NCBI GenBank assembly: GCA_903813345.2
Contig: CAIIXF020000008.1
Coordinates: 21,996,822 to 22,060,821, forward strand
From: Owenia fusiformis
Lineage: Eukaryota > Annelida > Polychaeta > Sabellida > Oweniidae
DNA: 64,000 nucleotides
Direction: 5' to 3'
Shown here: positions 1 through 12,200 of the stretch, piece by piece
Layout of the letters: every line of letters starts with the position of its first letter
How positions within the stretch are numbered: the first letter of the stretch is position 1
The notes under the pieces: model-generated
Databases searched by the model: none
What the model was told of the DNA's origin: nothing
Seen by the model: the letters and a program-made list of their open reading frames with translations, nothing else
Made by a program: the position numbers and the translations under genes

Positions 1-42
1 TTTGAATTTTGAAATATTTGAATTTTAGCTTGTTGTAGTTGT

Positions 43-60
43 ATCCCGGACGAGCCCCCA
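43..60 (-). other. Primer-binding site, tRNA-Pro type
   Basis: On the minus strand these 18 nt read TGGGGGCTCGTCCGGGAT, which is complementary to the 3' end of tRNA-Pro and is the primer-binding site known from gammaretroviruses and some other LTR elements. It starts 5 nt inside the LTR end. This fixes the element's orientation and shows that bases 1-65 are the internal leader. No coding sequence of the element is in the window. Confidence 0.85.
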
Positions 61-65
61 ATTTC

Positions 66-940
66 TGTTACGTTCGAAAATAACAGAAGGTAAAAACAGC
101 AATTAAAATATAACAATGTACAGTAATATATTTTTGAAAACTAAATGCGATGACAATAATATATAAAAGTCAATACTTATGATACGTAGATGTAGAGAAA
201 TGATACGCCTGTCTCTTGATGTCGATAAATATCCTTGAGAATGTTCCAGATCACGAAGCGTTTCAATAATCGTTAATAATGCTCCAATGTTTGTAATAAT
301 CCAATAATGTTTGTTGTAATCCTATAATGTTCGTATCCAATAATGTTTGATGATAATCCACAAATGTTTGATGATAATCCACAAATGTTTATGATAATCC
401 ACGAATGTATATGATAATCCACGAATGTATATGATAATCCGTATATATTGTGTGTTGTAATATTTGTCCATATAAAGTCCTCAGGTTGTGTGTTTTAGTG
501 TTATAAATGTTCCCACAGTAGGTGTCTGTAATATTCCGCTAAGAAGATGTCCTTTGATCAACTTTGAAATTCTGCTTTATTTAGTTCCTTTGAGATGTCC
601 AGTTATGATTACTTAATTATCTGCTACTGAGTCCACTTTGCAGTTTTATTTATAGTGTGAAAGAATCATCTAGAAAGAATCTTCTGGAACTGAGACTACT
701 TGTTGAGTTTTGATTGGACATCTCCAGTCACATGATTAAGTCTTAATGAATGGTTATATTTTCTAGAACTCTCTGGATGGTCAAGAGTTAACGAGTCATT
801 CAGTTCAGTTCTGTTTACAAGATACAGTGTATAATGTCATTGTGACCTTGACCCAAGATCTCTAATAAAGATCAGTTACAGTATATACATATAGATAAAC
901 TAAACTTAATGTGAATATAATAGAACATAATACTGTAACA
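66..940 (-). mobile_element. 5' LTR of an LTR retroelement
   Basis: An 875-bp segment bounded by short inverted termini (TGTTAC at 66-71 and GTAACA at 935-940, the TG...CA ends of an LTR). Read on the minus strand, it is followed after 5 nt by a tRNA primer-binding site, so this is the 5' LTR and the body of the element runs leftward out of the window. A TATA-like box, TATAAATAAAA, lies on the minus strand at 644-654, about 285 nt from the LTR start, as expected for a U3 promoter. A minisatellite occupies the downstream half of the LTR. The second LTR, gag/pol and the target duplication cannot be seen, so the superfamily (Ty3/Gypsy, BEL or retrovirus-like) is not determined. Confidence 0.8.
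284..441. repeat. Minisatellite inside the LTR
   Basis: Seven or eight imperfect units of about 19-24 bp, built around the motifs AATGTTTG and GATAATCCA, lie in tandem. The last units (ACGAATGTATATGATAATCC) are nearly identical, suggesting recent expansion by slippage. On the element's own strand the array lies downstream of the putative TATA box, so it would be in the transcribed leader (R/U5). Confidence 0.75.
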
Positions 941-2640
941 ATCGGGTACCTGTTTTAGACACAACATTGATTTAGCTTGACATTGATGTGCACATTGGCA
1001 CTTTTGAGCATGTTAATACAAGTTTTTACACTCTTAGCACGAGACGGGTTTTCGAAAAATCTGTTATCTGATTCACTCGATTATCGTATGGATATGTATT
1101 TCTGCTGACATTTCAACACCACATCACATAGAATTACGATGCAGAATGATAATAAAACACAAAACAACTACTAAATTCCACTTGTTATTTCACAGGAGGT
1201 AAAAATGCAAACTGCCTAGATTCTTTGTAAGGGTCGTCAGACATCGGATTGGCCGCCATATTTGAAATGAAAATATCACTAAATAGAGGTCTGCGCATGC
1301 CTCAACATTTCGACTGATCAGATCATATATCACCAACAGCTGACTTGAGAAGATTATAAATTGTTTGATTTTATCATTTCTCATCATTATGTGATTTTGA
1401 CTCTAACCATGAAATGCTGCATTTGACTCCAAGTATAAACTTCTTTTCTTCAGGAACTTCCATCTTTCCTAGTTAACTATTTTGTTTATCATTGTGATTT
1501 TTATGCCACCCACCAGAAGTAGTGACATATTGTTATAATCTCAAACTGTGGTGTTTGTCATGTGTAACAAATGGTAGGTAGTGACATTTGCATGTTAATG
1601 CCTTGTGTAATATTAACATGTTAATGGTTAAACACTAAGACCATCCAGGGATGACTGGCCAATATATTTTGTAAAAAGGTCATCAGCAAGATAAATGTCA
1701 ATAATTAAGTTTATTTATGGAGATAGAGTTGAGAACAATAGTTCAAAATAATTGGGTTCTCCTTATCGCGCATTCTAGAGTTCAAAGTAACTTTCTAATT
1801 TCCTCATCTCCCAATTAGTATTGTTCTCTGAATTAATTATGTGATAACTTTTTTTTATCTTCCTTTTACATTTCCCTTGTTTGGGTATTACATTTAATTC
1901 ATGTCATTGTCATCTCCTTCAGATTAGGGAAGTAGAGAGAATGGGGGACCACAGGCTAGGGCATTGTCCAGACTCCAAAAGTACTATTCAAGATTCCTCA
2001 TTGAAAAATATAGTTTTTCATCAAATTTTTATACTTTTCTATTTTTTCTGACCCTGTGTTAGAGAGAATATGGAGGAGGGTCGGCATACTTTTCAAGTGA
2101 TTTTGGTCCAAACCTGTGTTAGCAAGCAAGGCAAGATTTTTTCATGATCCTCTTTTCCTGAATTTTTGTCGAGTACGAAATGTGTGTTGTTTCAATCTAC
2201 CTTGTTTATTTTTTCTATGTAGAGAATTAAGCCATTTATACAGGTGTATGAGATATGTTAACAAGGCATGCCACTATCTTCAGAACTTTCTAATGGAATA
2301 TCCTTCCATATAATGTCACGCTGTATGTTGAAATTTTGGATAGTCTGTAAAGGGAGGAATAAACAAGGAATAAAATATACACTCAACACTCTAAATTATA
2401 TAACAATGATAAAAACTTCATTCATATTTGAGAAATTATGTGAAATAAGCATGAGCAAGCAGTATTCTACAACAGGTATCATAAGCATAACATCAGATGC
2501 ACATCTTGAATCTCAGATCTTTCTCGAGTGTTTTGATTTGTGAGGAAATGGGAAGTTTAAGTATTCAGAATATAGTCTTACTTTATTTATATTTAGTTTT
2601 TTTTAGGAAATATGAAAAAAAAGTATTTAAAATATAGTTT
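941..2640. other. Non-coding, intron or upstream region
   Basis: No exon can be supported here. The acceptor at 3263 requires an upstream exon of the membrane-protein gene, so this stretch is probably intron interrupted by the LTR insertion. A short phrase near 1586 (GTAGTGACATTTGCATGTTAATGCC) recurs in modified form near 3108, suggesting a degraded dispersed repeat. Confidence 0.4.
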
Positions 2641-3085
2641 TTTCAAAATCATTTACAAGTTATCAGAAGTTCAAATCTGACTTTAGATTTAAGATTCGAC
2701 CTTCAGTGACCTTCTCAAGGTCATAGAAAGGTCAAAAAGGTATTTTTCAACTTTACCAATTTCTTTTCAAATTATCTACAAGTTCTTAAAAGTTCAAATG
2801 TGACTATAGATTTGACCTTCAATGACGTTCCCAAGGTTAAAAAGGATTTGACCTTCAATGACTTTCTCAGAGTCAAAAGGGTCTTTTTTCAACTTGCTTC
2901 AAATTAACCAATTTGTTTTCAAAATCATCTGCAATTTCTCAGAAGTTCAAATCTGACAGATTTTAAATTTCACCTTGAATGACCTTCTCAGGGTCAAAGA
3001 ACTCACTTCAAATTGACCAATTTTTGTTTTCAAAATTATCTACAGAGATCTCAGAAATTCAAATCTGACTCAAGATTGAACTAAT
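2640..3085. repeat. Degenerate tandem repeat rich in TGACCTT/AAGGTCA
   Basis: Four imperfect units, beginning near 2645, 2766, 2925 and 3034, share the order TTCAAAATCATCTACAAG, then AGAAGTTCAAATCTGACT, then TTGACCTTCAATGACCTT and CTCAAGGTCA. The period is about 110-160 bp. The array lies in the intron just upstream of the 3264 exon. TGACCT/AGGTCA hexamers equal nuclear-receptor half-sites, but their number here follows from repetition alone. Confidence 0.7.
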
Positions 3086-3263
3086 AATATTGTAAGCAAC
3101 TTGGTGGTGACATTTTGTCATGTTAATGCCTTGTTTTATTTGTAGTCTTTATTAGTTTTGTAAAGTTTTTGATTTGATTCTTTATTCATCACAATTTGCA
3201 TGTTTACAAGATGAAAAATATTTTGATCACAAATAATAATGAAAATCATTTTTGTATTTTCAG

Positions 3264-6200
3264 CTAACAACTAACGCTGCTAGACCTCCATGTCCCCCAG
3301 CATTCCCAGATCTGCTCCAGTTCTTTAAAGATGTACCAGATCCACAGCTTCAACAACTGATCAATTCTGTAAAGCAACGAGCAAAGCACAATTGCTCATG
3401 TGAAGCAGCATCAACTAATATAGGAATATTTAATGACAACCGTTGCAACGTATCATTGAACATCACCAAACCTGCTCAGTGTCTCCCTGGGTACATACCT
3501 CCTGTGGTTACCACAGCAACCAGCATTCCAACAACAGTTATAACAGAAAAAAGTACCTCTGGAAATAAGATAGAGGAGACAATACCAACAACAAAGGGGA
3601 AAGTGACAACATATAGCACGACATCTGCCCCATATAACCAGACTGATCTTCTTGCTCTTGTTGACAAAGATGGTGTTAATGTTGCTGTGATTGTCATAGT
3701 GACGATACTCGCACTGCTGATTTGTACATTTATCGTAGCGATGGCTCTATACAGGTATGTATTTCATTTCATTTGCAATAATTTATATGATCTTGATATG
3801 GGTTCAAATTGATTTTTTCTCCTTACACTTGTAGGTAATTCTCAAGTTCTCATAGGGGCTGGAGAAACTGAGAGATCGCTTTATTTGATCTAAATCAAAT
3901 CATTTACTGTCATGCTCTGGTTCCCTAAATCAAACTGATTATACCACAGCTGTTCATATATCCTAATTTGGGCTTTATTAAGACATTATTGCATAATAAT
4001 AGTGATATACTTTTGTTGAGAAATATTTTTCAAGTGAAAATTATTGAACACACGCAAATATCTAGTTATCCCATTGCTGAACTTATTGCTAACTTCTCTA
4101 TTCAGTATACCTAAACCTAATTATGATTGATATTTATGTGAAGCCACTGTCACAGTACCAAAGATATAATCCTAAATATGTTGAATGCAGAAAATATGGA
4201 ACAATAAAATAAAATATTGCGCCCCTAAAACCAGGAATTGGGCCCAAATTTTGTAAGTTTAAGGCCCATTTTTGAAAATTTGGCCTTAATACCCAAAAAG
4301 GCCCTACAAGATTTTCCTGGATCCGTCAATGGCTAAGAATGGGGATGTAAAATGAATACAAAGTTACTTTTTTGCCAACCAATATTGTTACATTTAAAAT
4401 GGTCATTGAATTATCATGCAATCCCGTTCATTGTTTTAATGGATTTACTACTCAGTGCTGCTGCTGTTATCAACATTTCAAAGTGTAAGATTTGTATTGA
4501 AACATGCCTTGGTTTCCAGTCATGACAGGCCAGACACCTAATAAAAACAATACAACCACAGATCAAAACATTAAGTCTCTTGTTTTGCCAAGGAGGATGT
4601 TACATTTTCATCAATGTAATTAACCCTCTCTTCTCATGTCATCTGTAGTGCTTATGCCTTTATACAGTTGTATACATGTATGATGTTCATTCTTGATATA
4701 TGCAAATACCATTCCTGATTTGTATTGTTTCCATCAAATTAATATGCCTACCTTTCCCCATGCATGGTCTTGGTTTAATTGAATTGATTTTTCATCTCAA
4801 AATGACTTGAGTGATGTAAATAATACACCTATAGGTGTGACTACATGTATATTCTGCCCAAAGGATGAATCTTTAAATTCAACCAGATGGCCTGTTATAC
4901 AATGTATATTAGGTTATATTATGAAGTTGAACTTGCAAACATCCATATCTAATTTACCATATGTATTAGTTGTTAAAATGTATGGTCAAAACCTGTAAGT
5001 GATTTATTCTGGTAAATTGGTAAAAGCTGGTTTGACCATTGGTGTAATATTGATGGAAATGAACTTAAAATAGAGTGAATTTAGCAAGGAAGAAAATAGA
5101 TAATGGTTAGCTTGTATAAAAAAAGATTTAAACTGTTTAGCAATAATAAAAAGAAGTCACATTCCCAAAAAATTGAAAATCAAGAGGCATGTGTGACAAA
5201 ATGTCTACCTTCAGGGGGTTTCAAAAAGTGTAACCAATTATCCAAAATAACATGAAAATGAAAACCATTCAATGTCTGGTTCACATTTTGTGGTAATGCC
5301 TTAAATCTGTGATGGTATGTAATAACATTCGTGCCTAGATTGCCATGAAATCTGAACATTTGAAATCTTTCCATTTCATATATAATTCTGCTTGGAAAAT
5401 ATTTGTTTTGACACAGATCCAAGCAACCCAGCTTGATTGTGTATTATTTCATACATCCTATGATCAAAAGTATATACTGATTATGCTCATTCCACTTGTC
5501 TTCTCATGCAAGTTAACTGACTGATTTTCCAGCATTTCTGTAGAATATCAGCATTTTGACCATTTTCTTAATTCCTTGCTAATTCCTGTCTTTTCTACTC
5601 AATATTCATTTCAAAACACGCTATACCTCAATAATCAAGAAATGTGATTCCAGGATTAGTTAAGGTCACAGTGTTTTCTGGCTGATATTGATTTCTATTT
5701 TCACATTATACCTGAATTTACCTGAATCCCATTAGTTCTCTTTACTTAGCACTCTATTGATGTCGGAAATTATTGATGATCTTACTAAATTAATTTGAGC
5801 ATGTATAATATTATAGTACATTATAGTATATTATCTTTGTATTAGAGATGTTTTTCATTTCGGATTATCAAGGTATGAAGTTTTCATACCTATGATTGAA
5901 AATGATTGGAGACACATATACTCGTAATTCATTTTTTATCTTGCTGTTACTGTTTTTTATTCATTTGGCATTTCTTTGTTTCTGATATGTTATATTCCTT
6001 GTTGTTTTTCATTTAAATGTTTGGGATCCATCATGTTTTGTTTTGGTTTATTGAGACTATCAGTATCATAGATAATGTGTTTGTGGTATGAGATATTTGG
6101 CCATATTATAGTATTATTGGCCCTGGTTCTCATCAAGGCAGTAAGTCTATCAACACATGGAATCAATCCTACCTGTAGTCACAACTTATGGTAGACATCT

Positions 6201-9200
6201 CCACTTGAAATTGACTCTGATAACACCAACAGTGATTTCACCACACATTGATTTCATGCAAAATAGATCATCTAGGATAAAACTATTTCTGCTGACATGG
6301 TTGTTTCTATTCACCTTATTTCTTCTAAACATGGGTTTTTAAGAGAAAGCACGCCCATGCTCTACACAACGGCTGTAACAGTTACCTGTGGGGCCGCTGA
6401 ATGTGCAGCCTACAGTATGAGAGGGAGAAGAAATTGATCTCACACAAAGCAGATAATTTAAATAAGCATAAACATATTTTTCTGACATATTCTTCATCCT
6501 CAGTGAAGAAGTAAAAATATTTGCATTAAGTTCAGCTACATATTAAAATGATATGATATTTATTAGACATTTTCTATTTTCAGATATTGTGTTGGTAAAT
6601 GGTGCTGTAGCTGCTGTGGTCTCTGTCCCCAGAAGTAAGTAGACAGTCATTCAAGTTTACAAAGCTAACAAGTCTTTTGATTTAATAGTCCATTTGTCAC
6701 CCCTATACATCCAATAGTGAACCTAGAAATTGTTTAAAGTACGATGTTTTATGGTCGATTTATGATAATAAGGGTTTTCTGAAGTGATTTAACTGGGTTG
6801 CCCAAAAAGTTTGTTTGGGGAAAAAATTATATAGGCTGATTAGGGAGGGGTGCAATCGCTTAACATGGCGTTGACTATTGACTTAGTGTTTTGATACCAC
6901 CATATACCTGGTATGTTACCATGGTAATAGATACAAAAACTTTCCCCAAAGTTATTTTTTGGCAACCCAGCTAAATCACTCCAATAATCCCTAATGATAG
7001 TATTTACACAGAAAAACATCATACTTTTAAATATTCATACATTCAGAAAATGACAAATGGACTATAAAGTGCATATAATAATAGTATTGTCACTGGCAAT
7101 GATCCATAAAAGTCCATAAATGTTAAAGCCAGGAATATGTTCTAAAAATATGACATGTTTTTGTCTTGTATTTGTAAGATTTCATTGATTATGTGGCATG
7201 TATAAATAAAGTTTAAAATGGTTCCACCAATTTTTCTCATGAGCAATGTTTCCACATGTTCTTGTTTTTTTTCAAATAAGTCTTCCCATCACATGTGCAT
7301 AGCTGATTAATATATTTTCATTGAGACATTTTTTATTATTAGTATCATTTTGCTTAACTTGTTTTCTTTCAAATTCATTTCTTCTCTTGTCTATTTGTAT
7401 GTTTATCTACTTATGTAAAACATATGTAATACTATTCTTCTTCGAGTTTCCCACAAAAATGAGTGGAAAAGTTATATGTTTTGAAATATTTTCTTTTTAA
7501 ATTTTTTACCCTATATGTTTCAATATTCAGCCTGGGTAAATGGAAATATGGCATCTTTCAATTTTAGACTATCGCAAAGTATCAATTTTAGATATAAATT
7601 GTTCAAAAGATGCCCTATTACTCAAAAAACTAACGGGGCTTGTAATAAAAATTAACTTTATAAATGATCCATGACTAATTGGCTAAAAGAATCCATAAAT
7701 TGAAATTATATTGATAAACTGCACTAAATAGACACATTCATTCACTCGACTCCCCAAGGCCATAGCTGAACATATTGAAGTCCAAGCCAAGCATGCAAAT
7801 GTAAAAAGATCGAGGGTTTTTTAGGAAACTTAATTTACAGAAGACCCATGTAATATTAAAATGTCAATATAAAAAGCCACATTTCAAAATAGAGTTCAGA
7901 GAATCTATCAAGTTAGAGGGCACAAGGCTGAATTAGAAATATCTAAGGTTTATAGAAACTGTCTCTGCTATTACATGCATAGATGCATGTGAGAAAGGCT
8001 AAAATGATCATAACAAGGATATAATTTTTTTATGAATGGGATGCTTATTCTTCTGTCTTTGTTGATTAGTCTTTCCATGTATCTGCTTTGGGTTAATATC
8101 TTCTTTAGTGGTTAAAACAGGACTATAATCAATAATGACCTTACTAATTAGACCAATTACCTCCCTAATTACATTTAAATTGTTGTAAAAGTCTAGACCA
8201 GTGCTCCTCAAAGGGATATAAAGACAGAGCACTGAAAAATGTGTCTGTGATTTGTTACTATTGACATGTTTTGGGTGAAAACATCTTTCATAAACTGACC
8301 ATTCGGGGAATATGGGGAAAAGATAGTAGAGTTTTGATTAACAGCTGAAACATCAAAACATCTTAGATATATAATGCCGTTAAAGATTTACCTTCTTTCT
8401 CACTATATATTATTTTTATGTTCTCATGGATTGATAAATGTAGAGATAACGAGGAAGTAGATCAACCTTTTTTCATTGAAAACTACAACTGCATTCACTT
8501 CATTTACAACTTGAGGGTCAGTGTAACTTGTTTTGGTGCAGATAAGTCAAGTGTAAAACATGAATTCACCATTAGAAGAACTGCTCTGGGATATACAGAA
8601 TGTTTGGTAGAAAAAATAGTTAATTGGTTATTAACTTTTTCCTTATACTGGTTTCAGAGTTCTTTAATTGGAAACAATTTAGTGTATTCTTATTTTAAGT
8701 CTCACATAATGATTTATGTTGTTTTATGTTCAGTGTAAAGTTTAACATTATCTGCTTTTACATTGTTTCTAATCATGTAATTTTTAACATTGTCTCTTCT
8801 AACTACTCCTCTTGATCAATAATAAATCTTCATTTTTGTGAAATATCCAGATCCCTGACTCTCCTTTATTATACACCAACTAATAATCACAATTGACACT
8901 TTTATTAGCCAGGGTTATAGTTTAATACCATCATGAACATTATTTTGTCTTGATAATCATCCTTGCTGCAAGGGTATTTTACAAGTATATACCCTTGCTT
9001 CTCTCTATTCAATTGTTGGGCTTGAGCAAACAAACTGGACATTAAACAATATTAGCCTACACAACATACCTTATGAGAACTACTACACACAGTGTACAGG
9101 GGTAATTCAAATCCTGTTGAACAGTCTACAAAGCTGTCTTTATACTACAGCAGTATGCCCTTACATATCTTATGACTTAGAAGTTTGTTATATGTAACAA

Positions 9201-12200
9201 AAAATCATAGGATTTATACAAATATTAGCTTAAGAATAAGACATCATCCGTAGAACATTCTATAGTATGTCCAAAATTAAAATATTTAACCATTTCACGA
9301 AAAAGAAAAAGAATACTGCAGAAATATGGTGGTTTGAAGAGACACAAATGGTAAGATTATTCATAAGTTTCAGGAAAGGAGACATGTAATTGGACAATTT
9401 GCACAACGCATTTTCTGTGCATCTTTTGCGTTGACCACTAGGAGACTCATCTTATATAAGGCCCCAAGAATGAAACTACCTAGGCTTGAGTGAAGGGCTG
9501 AATTTAGGCATAAATGAAGTCCTTTGAAGAAGGATGTTGATAATGTCCAGATGCCATTTTCAGCTTTATGATCTCATTCATTTAGGTGATAATTTCATAG
9601 TTTATTTCTGTCAGTTTATTCAACCCTTTTATCCAAGCATTTCTACAAAATATTGTAGAATGTGTCGAGACTTGTCTATAACATGCCCCCTCCCCATTAG
9701 ACCCCATTTAGAGATACAATTCACGTGTAGGTTAGCACTAGGAAAACTATGTGGCACTGACCAGATATGTATATACATGCATATGGAAGCTTTAGCTTTG
9801 ATGGTTTTAAGCTGATTCCTCTTTTGCTCCTTTTTAGCTATCTGTTATAGATTATATACTTTACAATCTTGATGTATTTTCCTTTTTACTCATTCTATGT
9901 GTAATTGTACTTTAGATGTGCATGATGTCACTGTGTTGTTGTTGTTTACATGTGTTTATATTTATTCCAGTTGCTATCTAGAACTTTCACTCTATTATGA
10001 GTGCCATCTTTAGGGTAAAATCAGAGGTAAAGTGTGCCCCATGCCCAAGCCCCTCAAATGAGTTATGAAATATAAGAATATAGATCGCCCTGTTGTGAAA
10101 TCTTATATAATTTATCATTAATTGTTTTTCATTAACTTACATTCATAATTTTTGTAAGCCTGGATTTTATTCAATTCTTCTTTGGCCCTTTTGGCGTGAC
10201 ATGTGAAGTCCATATATCTGAGGTCAGTCATTTTTCATTCATTTTGTTATTTTGTGTGTTTATGGATTTTGCAAACTGCTACAAATTAATTACACCAATT
10301 ATAAATATTTTTCCCCTGTTCCATAAGGTCAGACTGTGTCTGTATATGTCTTTGCAAAACATTTTAGAACAGTTTGAACAATTAACAAATTTTCAGTCTG
10401 CAACATATTTATGACACTAATTAAAACAAATGTTTTTTATTAATTTTTAAGTTCCACTAGGTTAACTGTGTTTTTGTTTTTTTATGACACCAATAAATAT
10501 CATTCTTTTTTATTTTACTGGGTCATACCTTGTCTTTTCCAAAAATTTCTGAAATATTTCTTGCTTATAGACCTCCAAATCGTAAATGAAAACCATATTA
10601 CTGTGGTTGAAGCACACAGCAGCTTGTAATACAAACACATCATAATTCTTACCATAACAAATATCTTAACTATGATAGCTTTACATCTGCTCTCCATGCT
10701 GGTGGGGAGTTTATCTTATAATTTGACAGCAGTTCGTGTTATTCTATGATATATGTGGATATACAAGTCATTGATACCTCAACTTCAAGGTGGAGTAAGT
10801 GGGGAGCTTTCCTGGCAGTTAGAAACACAATAGGCAATAATTCAAAATCACAAAAATAGATCATTGATTTATCCAATAAAAGTTGCCATTCTATACTTGT
10901 ATATTATGATTGAAACCCTAATAGCATCACGTTTGAAAACTTCAAAAACAGTCCATAAGTTATCTATTCAATGATGATCACACTGGCGGATCTGGGGGGG
11001 GGCGAAAAACTTTTTAAAAGGATCATTTAATAGGCCTTTTTGGGTAAAAATGGGCCTTTAAAGGCCTCATTTTTTATATTAGGCCAAATTATCAGGAATA
11101 TGGGCATTAAATCTTCAAATTTTTTTTTCAGACTTCAAATATGCCCCCCCCCCTCTTGTTTGTTCCTGGATTCACCCCTGGATAATAGGGGCTTGATGAA
11201 TTCTACCAAATTAATGTCTTTTAGGACATCAGCAGTTATAAAGAATAAGGGGCGATATCTGAAAACACAACTTTAAACAACATTTGAAGCTACTACTGTA
11301 CATACCAATATTCACCCTCATTCCCTTTAATTCATGTTCAAGAAACTAGCTTTTGTCAGTTATAAAAAAAAACAGCATCAAATATTCAAAATATATAGTA
11401 TAAAAATCTTTGAGAAAAAATAGTTGAAAGTTAATTCTTCACAAAAGTTTACCAAAGCTTGACAGATTAACAAAAACATGACATTTGGATAAATGATTCT
11501 AGTAAAAAACTGTAAATTGATTCAACATTTCAACTTGCTACTGGGTGTTAATAGAAATGAGGATTAATGACACAACACTGACATTACCAGGCAGTCTGTG
11601 ATAAGTGAATCCTGATAAGTGAATCCGTCAGCTAAAATATCAATCTGATCCTGCTTGTTTTAATTGCTCAAAAATTTGAATTAGGTGTCTGATTTTTCCA
11701 TTCCTGTATTATTTGAAATATACCCTTCATACCTTTAATCTCAATATCTTGCTGTTTTATTACTAATTCAAGATATAGTATATTTTATTTGACATGTGAT
11801 CTCCATGGCATTTTCTCTACAAGAATATGTCCTTCCAAAATATTATGTTTTTGCATAAAATCAAAGTGGTAAATGAGTTTTGTTTGTTTACTTGTCAATA
11901 ATTTTTAAATGCAAATGGATAATAAATAAAACACATGCATACTTTTTCATTACATGCATTTCACATTATATTGCAATTGTCCAAATGAAACTAAGCAGTT
12001 AGTCGAAGTTCCCAAGAACAATTAAATGGAATGTGCAACAAGCATGTCATGTCATGACCATCAGAAGTTACATGTGTTACTTATGGAAACTCATAAAAAT
12101 TGCTCAAAATTAAATTAAACAGTGATAAATCAGTAAGAAATTCAATTAGCCAAAAGTGGTTATCTGTAGGGATGTAAGGCTGGGATCAGATTGACTTTGA

